DNA of 39,387 nucleotides, taken from assembly GCA_003228875.1 (NCBI GenBank), contig QIGK01000102.1, positions 1 to 39,387 on the forward strand. Direction: 5' to 3'. Origin of the DNA: Rhodobacterales bacterium (GTDB taxonomy: Bacteria > Pseudomonadota > Alphaproteobacteria > Rhodobacterales > Rhodobacteraceae). The notes under the pieces were generated by a model. That model was not told the DNA's origin. It saw only the letters and a program-made list of their open reading frames with translations, and ran no database searches. Below are positions 32,707-39,387 of the stretch, piece by piece. Position 1 is the stretch's first letter. Each line of letters opens with the position of its first letter. The translations under genes and the position numbers were made by a program.

Positions 32707-33993
32707 ATGAACAACAAACATACCCCCGAAAAACCCAAACCACCAGAGCCGAGCCTGTGGAAAAACCGCAATTACCGGCTGGTTTTTGGTGCGACTTCGG
32801 TTAGCAACCTTGGCGATGGCATTGCCTTGGTTGCCTATCCGTGGCTGGCCACGATGATTTCGCGGGATCCGCTGGATATTGCCTTTGTGGCCTTTGCCTC
32901 GCGCTTACCGTGGTTTTTGGTATCGCTGCCTGCAGGCGTGATTACCGACAGGGTTTCGCACCAAAAGCTGATGGTTTGGGCGGATATTTTTCGCTTTGTT
33001 CTGACACTGGTGGTGGTGGCCTTGGTGATGCTGGGGCCGGAACTGCCCAGTCCCGAGCCGCTGCGCGGCTATATATTGCTGCTGGCACTGGCGGCGTTTT
33101 TGCTGGGCACGGCCGAGGTGCTGCGCGACAACACCGCCCAAACCATCCTGCCAAGGCTGGTTGCGGATCATCACCTGCCCAAGGCCAACGGGCAAATGTG
33201 GAGCGCCGAGCAAATCATTGGCCAGTTTGTCGGGCCACCTTTGGCGGGGTTTTTGCTGGCCATGGCCTTGCCGCTGCCGTTTATCGTTGATGCGCTGACG
33301 TTTTTACTGGCAGCGATATTGGTGGCGCTGTTGCGCCCAAAGCCTGTTTCGCCCGCACAACACCAACCCGCTTGGGCAGCAATGAAACAGGGGTTTGGCT
33401 GGTTGGTCAAAAATACCCTGTTGTTGCGCCTTGCGCTTATCACCGGCTGGATGAATTTTGCCGCTGCCATGTCTCTGACCATTCTGGTGCTGTTTGCCCA
33501 AGACTTGCTAGCGGTCGGGCCGCTGGGCTATGGGCTGATCATGTCTGCCGGGGCGGTTGGTGGCGGGCTTGGCGGGTTGCTTGCGCCGCGCGTTGTCGCC
33601 CATATCGGCCAAGGCTGGGGGCTGCGGATAGCGGCAATATTGATCGGAGTGGAACTGGTGATTATTGGCGCAGCCCCGCATGCGGCATGGGTCGGGTTTG
33701 CGCTGTTTTTGGGCATGTTTGGTAGCCTAATCTGGAACGTGATTGCGGTGCCGCTGCGCCAGCGGTTGGTGCCGCCGGAACTGCTCGGGCGGGTGAATTC
33801 GGTTTACCGGTTTATCTCATGGGGGGTTATTCCGCTGGGCGCACTTATGGGTGGCATAATGGTGAAAGGGATTGACCAGTTTGCTGCTTATGAAACCGCC
33901 CTGCGCGCGCCGTATTTTATCCTTGGTTTTCTTTATCTATTTGTTATTGCTTATGTTTTCAAAACCATGTCGAATGCTTCAGTAAAGGCGTAA
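32707..33993 (+). CDS. MFS exporter (EntS/MFS_3-like)
   Basis: About 428 residues with some twelve membrane segments. The N-terminus WKNRNYRLVFGATSVSNLGDGI and loop AGVITDRVSHQK are typical of the MFS_3 group that includes the enterobactin exporter EntS and macrolide-efflux proteins. Substrate unknown. The start is uncertain: ATG 32707 has a poor ribosome-binding site, and in-frame ATGs at 32689, 32683 and 32677 would overlap the 5' end of the divergent xth gene. It converges on the ATP-grasp gene with a 17-base gap. Confidence 0.85.
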   Translation: MNNKHTPEKPKPPEPSLWKNRNYRLVFGATSVSNLGDGIALVAYPWLATMISRDPLDIAFVAFASRLPWFLVSLPAGVITDRVSHQKLMVWADIFRFVLTLVVVALVMLGPELPSPEPLRGYILLLALAAFLLGTAEVLRDNTAQTILPRLVADHHLPKANGQMWSAEQIIGQFVGPPLAGFLLAMALPLPFIVDALTFLLAAILVALLRPKPVSPAQHQPAWAAMKQGFGWLVKNTLLLRLALITGWMNFAAAMSLTILVLFAQDLLAVGPLGYGLIMSAGAVGGGLGGLLAPRVVAHIGQGWGLRIAAILIGVELVIIGAAPHAAWVGFALFLGMFGSLIWNVIAVPLRQRLVPPELLGRVNSVYRFISWGVIPLGALMGGIMVKGIDQFAAYETALRAPYFILGFLYLFVIAYVFKTMSNASVKA

Positions 33994-34010
33994 AAGGCTT
34001 GTTGCCCGAC

Positions 34011-34952
34011 CTAATGAGTTTTTTGGGCCTGTATCTGGTCGTGATATTTAGCACGGGTGGAATCGATTTTTTCCTGCCGAATACGCTGGTATTCACCAAA
34101 CAGGTAGGTTTCAAATGATTTTGGATGGAAAAACGCGCAGCCAGCGGCAGGAAAACTGGTTAGTTCACCAAAATAAATTTTGTCACCGCAGATCATAAAA
34201 TCAACGCGACAGAAATCAAAATCTGCTGCCAAAACCTCCCCAAGCCGTAAAATTTCATCAAGATTTTCGGGCCGCTTTATGACTTTTTGATGGCATTTTC
34301 CCTGATAATGAATGTTCAAAGGTTGCCAATCCGGCGTAAAGAATTTTCTTTGCGTTCCGTTTTCACGATCAAAAATATGATTTACAAGGATAGTCTCACC
34401 AAAGAAGCTATATAGCTTTATATCCAGAATCTCGGGCTGATCCGCATCTACCAGCATCGGCTCAACCAAAAACTTTTGCTTGATGCCGCGATAAACCCAC
34501 TCGCGTCTGGGATTATATTCACCCACATTCCACTTTTTTATGGTTTTTAACATTTTTTCGCGTTCACCGTCGTTTTTAACAAAACAGCACTGGGCGCTGG
34601 CATGGTTGGTTTTAACCACATACGGGTAAGGATAATTTTTCTGGGCTATTTCTTCGCTGGTGTCGCAGACGTCATAAAGCGGAATCAGATATTCAAGGCC
34701 AATTTTTTCCATAGCCCAGCCTCGCGCTGCGATTTTGTCAGCAACAATAGCCCGATCAGGATTATCTGGGATAATCATGTTTTTTAAGATGATATCTTGC
34801 AAGGTGCGGGGTTTGAAAGGGCGAGGGATTCTTCCGCTCAGAATTATGGGTTGAGCATAAAACCAGAACGGAACCGGCCAGAAAATACCCAACAATTGAT
34901 AAAACCGAGCCACCAAAACCCATGGCCCAATCGAAAGTTTGCCAATTTTCAT
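34011..34952 (-). CDS. TupA-like ATP-grasp protein
   Basis: 313 residues resembling the TupA-like ATP-grasp family: an N-terminal ADKIAARGW segment, PYVVKTNHASAQ as a lysine-containing nucleotide-binding strand, EWVYRGIKQKFLVEPML in the centre, and CRVDFMICGDKIYFGELTSFP as the metal-binding end. The name family member works in teichuronopeptide synthesis. In Proteobacteria such genes lie in capsule or exopolysaccharide regions and are thought to attach amino acids or similar groups to polysaccharides. Here no glycosyltransferase is adjacent. It starts at ATG 34952, downstream of a strong terminator that isolates it from the response regulator. Confidence 0.75.
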   Translation of the reverse strand: MKIGKLSIGPWVLVARFYQLLGIFWPVPFWFYAQPIILSGRIPRPFKPRTLQDIILKNMIIPDNPDRAIVADKIAARGWAMEKIGLEYLIPLYDVCDTSEEIAQKNYPYPYVVKTNHASAQCCFVKNDGEREKMLKTIKKWNVGEYNPRREWVYRGIKQKFLVEPMLVDADQPEILDIKLYSFFGETILVNHIFDRENGTQRKFFTPDWQPLNIHYQGKCHQKVIKRPENLDEILRLGEVLAADFDFCRVDFMICGDKIYFGELTSFPAAGCAFFHPKSFETYLFGEYQRIRQEKIDSTRAKYHDQIQAQKTH

Positions 34953-35007
34953 AAACCCTACCCCTTAGTCGAAAAGCTTTCCTTACCCATTAGATCAATT
35001 CATCAAT

Positions 35008-35037
35008 AAAAAAAAGACCTGCCACAAAGGGCAGGCC
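35008..35037 (-). terminator. Intrinsic terminator downstream of the response regulator
   Basis: On the minus strand GGCCTGCC, a short loop, GGCAGGTC (one G-U pair) and a run of eight T. It lies 46 bases after the response-regulator stop and before the ATP-grasp gene. Confidence 0.8.
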
Positions 35038-35055
35038 AAGTCTCAGGGAGAAATC

Positions 35056-35081
35056 GTAGGGTGCGTGGTTTCCACGCACCC
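35056..35081 (+). repeat. REP-like hairpin with GTAG head
   Basis: GTAG (35056-35059) leads into a perfect 10-bp stem, GGGTGCGTGG / CCACGCACCC with a TTT loop, one base from the response-regulator stop. Same head sequence (TCGTAGGG) as the hairpin at 6415-6436. Confidence 0.5.
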
Positions 35082-35082
35082 T

Positions 35083-35769
35083 TCAAGAAGCCAACCGATA
35101 GCCGCCGCTCTCGGTCACCAGAATGCGCGCATTTGACGGGTCCGGCTCTATTTTTTGGCGCAGCCGATAAATATGGGTTTCCAATGTGTGGGTGGTGACA
35201 CCGGCATTATAGCCCCAAACCTCGTGCAACAACACATCGCGCTGCACCACACCATCGGATGCCCGGTAAAGGAATTTCAGGATATTGGTTTCCTTTTCTG
35301 TCAGGCGGATTTTTTTGTCATCATCAGTTGTCAGAATTTTGGCGGCGGGCTTAAATGTATAAGGGCCAATGTTAAAAACTGCATCTTCGGATTGCTCATG
35401 GGTGCGCAATTGCGAACGAATACGCGCCAATAGCACCGGAAATTTGAAAGGCTTGGAAACGTAATCATTGGCACCTGCATCAAGGCCCAGAATTGTGTCA
35501 GCGTCGGTGTCATGGCCGGTCAGCATGATAATCGGGGCTTTGATGCCTTGTTTGCGCATCAGCCGGCATAATTCACGACCATCCATATCGGGCAAACCCA
35601 CATCAAGGATCACCATATCGTACAATTGTTCTTTGGCTTTGGTCAGGCCCTCGGCACCGGTTCCGGCCTCAAAAACATCAAAATCATCGGTCAGGATTAA
35701 TTGATCCGCCAACGCCTCGCGCAGGTCTTCATCATCATCGACCATCAGGATTTTTTTTAGGTTGTTCAT
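35083..35769 (-). CDS. OmpR-family response regulator, CenR-like
   Basis: 228 residues. Receiver domain with the acidic pocket DDDED (11-15), phospho-acceptor Asp56 (VILDVGLPDMDGREL), Thr84 and Lys106; then a winged-helix DNA-binding domain ending VTESGGYRLAS. No histidine kinase gene is adjacent. The close fit to Rhodobacterales orphan regulators (LRQKIEPDPSNARILVTESGG) suggests CenR, an envelope-control regulator essential in Caulobacter and Rhodobacter, but I name it only by resemblance. ATG 35769 is chosen because the receiver starts at once; upstream in-frame sequence is not family-like. It is divergent from ribA. Confidence 0.88.
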   Translation of the reverse strand: MNNLKKILMVDDDEDLREALADQLILTDDFDVFEAGTGAEGLTKAKEQLYDMVILDVGLPDMDGRELCRLMRKQGIKAPIIMLTGHDTDADTILGLDAGANDYVSKPFKFPVLLARIRSQLRTHEQSEDAVFNIGPYTFKPAAKILTTDDDKKIRLTEKETNILKFLYRASDGVVQRDVLLHEVWGYNAGVTTHTLETHIYRLRQKIEPDPSNARILVTESGGYRLAS

Positions 35770-35927
35770 CGGGTTTCCCTTCGTTGCTTGTCTATATCTC
35801 AGCCTATTTCCAATTAATTTCAAGGCTCTGTATGCCTGCCTCACCGATCTGTGTGTCATGGGCTTCAAATGTTTCAATTTCCTCTACAACGGGATATAGA
35901 TTCATTAGAAACTGAAACAAAGGCAAC

Positions 35928-36998
35928 ATGATGCAGCTGGGATTATCTGCCAAAGACCGTATCGCAAGGGCCGTGCACGACCTGCGGCTGGGTTTGCCAA
36001 TTGTGTTGGAAACAGCCGATGGAAACCAGCTGATCGCCGCCATTGAAAGCATTAACAAAGCCCGCTGGGCTGCTATTGCCACTTTACAAGGCGCGGTGCT
36101 GGCAATTACAGCGCGCCGTGCCAAAACTCTGAATGCCATCCCCTATGATGGTGATCTGGCGCGCATTAAGGTGCCTCTGGATGCCGATCTTTGGTGGGCA
36201 CAGGCAATCGCTGATCCGTCCCATGACATGAACAGGCCCTTGAAAGGGCCGTTCGTTTGCGCGCGCAGCAGCCCCGCTGACGCCCATCGCGCTGCAATTA
36301 CCCTTTGCAAAAGGGCAAGCCTGTTGCCCGCAGCGGTGGTAGCGCCAATGTTAGAGACGGTTTCAGACCTTTCGGTGATCCATATTGATGATCTGGGTGG
36401 CGATCAGTTGGTCAGGCTTCAAAAAATTGCATCAGCCAAGGTGCCGTTGGCGGTTTCTGAACTGGGGCAGGTGCATGTTTTCAGGCCCGATGATGGTACT
36501 GAGGAGCATTACGCCATTGAAATCGGCACCCCCGACCGGAGCAAGCCTGTATTAACCCGCTTGCATTCCGCCTGTTTTACCGGTGATCTGATCGGATCGC
36601 TTAAATGCGATTGCGGCCCGCAACTGCGTGCAGCTTTGGCGCAGATCGGGGCCGAGGGCGCGGGGGTTCTGCTATACATGAACCAAGAAGGCCGCGGCAT
36701 CGGGCTGGCCAATAAAATGCGTGCCTATGCATTGCAGGATAAAGGGTTTGATACGGTTGAGGCCAATCACCGGCTAGGTTTTGAAGATGACGAGCGTGAT
36801 TTTACCCTTGGCGCGCAAATGCTGCTTAGTTTGGGGTTTTCTTCCCTGCGGTTATTGACCAACAACCCTGCAAAAATTGCCAAAATGAACGCCTGTGGTT
36901 TGACCGTGACAAAAAGAGTGCCGCTGAGCGTGGGTGAAACGCCATTCAACACTGACTATCTTGCCACCAAAGCCCGCAAAAGCGGGCATTTGCTTTAG
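35928..36998 (+). CDS. ribA: GTP cyclohydrolase II with N-terminal extension
   Basis: This enzyme opens GTP to start riboflavin synthesis. 356 residues: the first 160 look like a degenerate RibB-type (DHBP synthase) domain lacking its active-site motifs, as in other Rhodobacterales RibA proteins. The cyclohydrolase part follows, with zinc ligands Cys216, Cys227 and Cys229 ([18 protein letters not shown]) and [11 protein letters not shown]. Either of two adjacent ATGs (35928, 35931) may be the start. It is divergent from the response regulator. A hairpin terminator is embedded in its last codons. Confidence 0.92.
   Translation: MMQLGLSAKDRIARAVHDLRLGLPIVLETADGNQLIAAIESINKARWAAIATLQGAVLAITARRAKTLNAIPYDGDLARIKVPLDADLWWAQAIADPSHDMNRPLKGPFVCARSSPADAHRAAITLCKRASLLPAAVVAPMLETVSDLSVIHIDDLGGDQLVRLQKIASAKVPLAVSELGQVHVFRPDDGTEEHYAIEIGTPDRSKPVLTRLHSACFTGDLIGSLKCDCGPQLRAALAQIGAEGAGVLLYMNQEGRGIGLANKMRAYALQDKGFDTVEANHRLGFEDDERDFTLGAQMLLSLGFSSLRLLTNNPAKIAKMNACGLTVTKRVPLSVGETPFNTDYLATKARKSGHLL
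36972..36996 (+). terminator. Terminator embedded in the 3' end of ribA
   Basis: GCCCGC, loop AAAA, GCGGGC, then ATTTGCTTT inside the last codons of ribA (plus strand). The stem is perfect; the T-rich tail is interrupted. Confidence 0.5.
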
Positions 36999-37000
36999 GC

Positions 37001-37029
37001 AAAAAAAGGCCCACCATAAAAGGTGGGCC
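37001..37029 (-). terminator. Intrinsic terminator of the rnhB-ccrM unit
   Basis: On the minus strand GGCCCACC, six-base loop, GGTGGGCC (perfect), then seven T. It lies 99 bases past the ccrM stop and backs onto the ribA terminator. Confidence 0.8.
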
Positions 37030-37127
37030 AAGGTAAGATACCTTTCGGTATCCGGCGGTAAATTCTGTGGACTTCTGCCCCAGCGGGGCATTGAGCCCCT
37101 TGGCGCAGAGCATCTGACGATGCGGCG

Positions 37128-38261
<1,134 letters not shown>

Positions 38262-38316
38262 TTAATTATGACTAACATGAGTCAAAAGTGATTCGGCGTC
38301 AATATCTAATAGAATC
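38262..38316 (-). promoter_or_regulatory. ccrM upstream region with three GANTC sites and a CtrA-like site
   Basis: GAGTC (38279-38283), GATTC (38290-38294) and GAATC (38312-38316) cluster in 38 bases upstream of ccrM, and the near-palindromic GTTAATTATGACTAAC (38261-38276) resembles a CtrA site (TTAA, spacer, TTAAC) with imperfect spacing. In Caulobacter the ccrM promoter has both GANTC sites and a CtrA site. Confidence 0.5.
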
Positions 38317-38938
38317 AAGAGGTTATATTATTTTCTTCACACAACATCTTGTGGATAGGTTTGAACGAGACTCTATGGTGTGGGGTCACCCCTAGGTGCT
38401 CCAAGCCCGATTTATGGGCCGGAACCCCGTATCCTTTGTTTTTCTCCCAGCCGTATCCGGGAAAATCAGCGGCCAGTGCCGTCATAATCCGGTCACGGGT
38501 GACTTTGGCGATGATCGAGGCAGCGGCAATGGACACCGAACGGCTGTCGCCTTTGATGATGGCTTTTGCAGCGCAAGGCAGATCAGGCGGGATTTTATTG
38601 CCATCGATCAGCGCGAAAGCTGGATCAACAGACAGGTCCGCAACCGCGCGGCGCATCGCCAAAAAACTGGCTTGCAGGATGTTGATCTCATCTATTTCGG
38701 CAACGCTGGCAATGCCAATCCCGACTTTGGCGGTTGCCATAATTTCTCCGAATATTGCCTCGCGACGTGGTGCGGTTAATTTTTTTGAATCGTTAACGCC
38801 GTGTGGAATTCTTGTCAGATCAAGAATAACCGCGCCGGCCACCACTGGCCCAGCCCAAGGGCCACGACCGGCCTCATCAACGCCACAGACCGGTGTTTTT
38901 GAAGCCTGCTCAAACCAATCATCGGGGCTATTTTTCAC
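38315..38938 (-). CDS. rnhB: Ribonuclease HII
   Basis: Removes ribonucleotides and RNA primers from DNA. 207 residues with GVDEAGRGPWAGPVVAGA near the N-terminus (catalytic Asp21, Glu22), DSKKLT, IDGN and SIIAKVTRDR, which cover the family's four acidic sites. The start appears to be GTG 38938; the only upstream ATG is out of frame and stops at once. Downstream on the same strand is ccrM, a common alphaproteobacterial pairing. A tandem 11-bp repeat occupies its upstream region. Confidence 0.92.
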   Translation of the reverse strand: MKNSPDDWFEQASKTPVCGVDEAGRGPWAGPVVAGAVILDLTRIPHGVNDSKKLTAPRREAIFGEIMATAKVGIGIASVAEIDEINILQASFLAMRRAVADLSVDPAFALIDGNKIPPDLPCAAKAIIKGDSRSVSIAAASIIAKVTRDRIMTALAADFPGYGWEKNKGYGVPAHKSGLEHLGVTPHHRVSFKPIHKMLCEENNITS

Positions 38939-38950
38939 TGTAATTTTTCC

Positions 38951-38990
38951 ATAAGTTTTGCATAAGTTTTGTATAAGTTTTGTATAAGTT
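38951..38990. repeat. 11-bp tandem repeat between rnhB and the monooxygenase gene
   Basis: ATAAGTTTTGC, ATAAGTTTTGT, ATAAGTTTTGT and a partial ATAAGTT follow one another without gaps (38951-38990). The period of 11 bases is about one helical turn. The repeat sits between two divergent start codons (38938 and 39013), so it overlaps the shared promoter region. Each unit junction (TATAAG) resembles a -10 element. Confidence 0.75.
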
Positions 38991-39012
38991 AAATTTCACA
39001 AAGGAAATGCCG

Positions 39013-39306
39013 ATGACTGTGATCATTTCGGGGGGTGGCATTAGCGGTTTGGCCGTTGCACTGACCTGTCATCAGCTTGGTATTCCAGTCAAGGTGTTTG
39101 AGGCCGTGCCGGAAATCACATCTTTGGGGGTGGGTATAAACCTGCAACCCCATGCGGTGCGTGAACTGTTTGATTTGGGGTTGGCGGATGCTTTGGAAGC
39201 CATCGGCGTGCGAACCCGCGAGGTGGCTTATTTCAGCAAACTCGGCCTGCCGATCTGGGCCGAGGCGCGCGGGACCTGGGCGGGCTATCATTGGCCGCAG
39301 TATTCG
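39013..39306 (+). CDS. FAD-dependent monooxygenase, N-terminal part (broken or chimeric)
   Basis: ATG 39013 follows a good AAAGGAAA ribosome-binding site. About 98 residues match the start of a group A flavin monooxygenase: the dinucleotide-binding GGGISGLAVAL, VFEAVPEI with the acidic residue that binds the FAD ribose, and GVGINLQPHAVREL. The segment LPIWAEARGTWAGYHWPQYS is a familiar part of this family, normally followed by IHRG. Instead the frame continues, in phase, into a transposase-like sequence up to the window end. The rest of the flavin domain is therefore missing. It could be a truncated gene or a joining artefact. Confidence 0.75.
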
Positions 39307-39387
39307 GCGGAGGAGAAGATCAGGATTGTTCTTGATGGTCTTCGTGGCGAGGACAGCATTGCCGAGCTGTGCCGCCGTGAAGGCATT
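39307..39387 (+). mobile_element. IS3-type transposase OrfA fragment, running off the window
   Basis: The last 27 codons read AEEKIRIVLDGLRGEDSIAE followed by LCRREGI, which is the N-terminal helix-turn-helix region of OrfA in a common IS3-family group (typically preceded by R-x-x-QYS). No inverted repeat or 5' leader of an IS precedes it, so the sequence enters the transposase inside its coding region. The three residues QYS are shared by both parent proteins at the junction. Confidence 0.75.

Noticed and set aside
39200-39387. Ordinary IS insertion into the monooxygenase gene
   Set aside because: No terminal inverted repeat or IS 5' leader lies at the junction; the sequence enters directly within OrfA coding sequence.

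Overview
The window reads as core chromosome of an alphaproteobacterium, most likely a marine member of the Rhodobacterales (Roseobacter-like). The basis is family-level recognition: a CcrM-type GANTC methyltransferase beside rnhB, a TIGR02300/FYDLN acidic-tail protein, a CenR-like orphan response regulator, HemF, an intracellular PHA depolymerase, a tandem ABC exporter pair beside aspS, and a DapF of the alphaproteobacterial type. Base composition looks close to or slightly above 50% GC. The right end runs into a transposase fragment, which is where a draft or metagenomic contig typically breaks.

Layout. 1-3430: the tail of a CCA-adding enzyme, two overlapping LysE-type exporters, a GGCT-like protein and a polytopic membrane protein translationally coupled to hemF. 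3435-8289: hemF, then two adjacent full-length ABC exporters that look like a duplicated pair. 8309-10156: aspS. 10464-13970: a tightly overlapping five-gene operon with a secreted protein, ExbB, ExbD, ExbD and a TonB-like anchor whose periplasmic end is a DUF4384-type domain instead of a TonB domain. This is the best candidate here for an unusual system. 13999-17128: FYDLN protein, phaZ, a YgjP-type metallopeptidase and a GntR/FCD regulator. 17186-20916: a phosphonate monoester hydrolase/sulfatase, mtaB and dapF. 21057-23601: tRNA-Lys and tRNA-Trp with their 3' ends facing each other, enclosing a decayed integrative element (frameshifted tyrosine recombinase, a small overlapping ORF, a terminator and a TGTAAC repeat cluster). 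23681-28338: hslO, an unknown protein and a large GT2-GT4 fusion glycosyltransferase, all on the minus strand. 28510-30528: a YciI/DGPF protein with an ECF42-type sigma factor and a Nudix hydrolase. 30495-34952: a PAP2 phosphatase, a DUF2799 lipoprotein, an exonuclease III, an MFS exporter and a TupA-like ATP-grasp protein. 35083-38938: CenR-like regulator, ribA, ccrM and rnhB. 39013-end: a flavin monooxygenase whose reading frame passes in phase into an IS3-type transposase.

Links between genes. The ExbB/ExbD/ExbD/TonB-like set should form a proton-motive-force-driven inner-membrane complex. The YciI gene and the ECF42 sigma gene form a known conserved pair, and an ECF-type promoter lies ahead of them. 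CcrM, and the CenR-like regulator if correctly assigned, belong to cell-cycle and envelope control, and three GANTC sites lie just upstream of ccrM. Glycosyltransferase, TupA-like, PAP2 and membrane-protein genes point to envelope polysaccharide or lipid work. All assignments come from reading the sequence and family knowledge. No database search was run.
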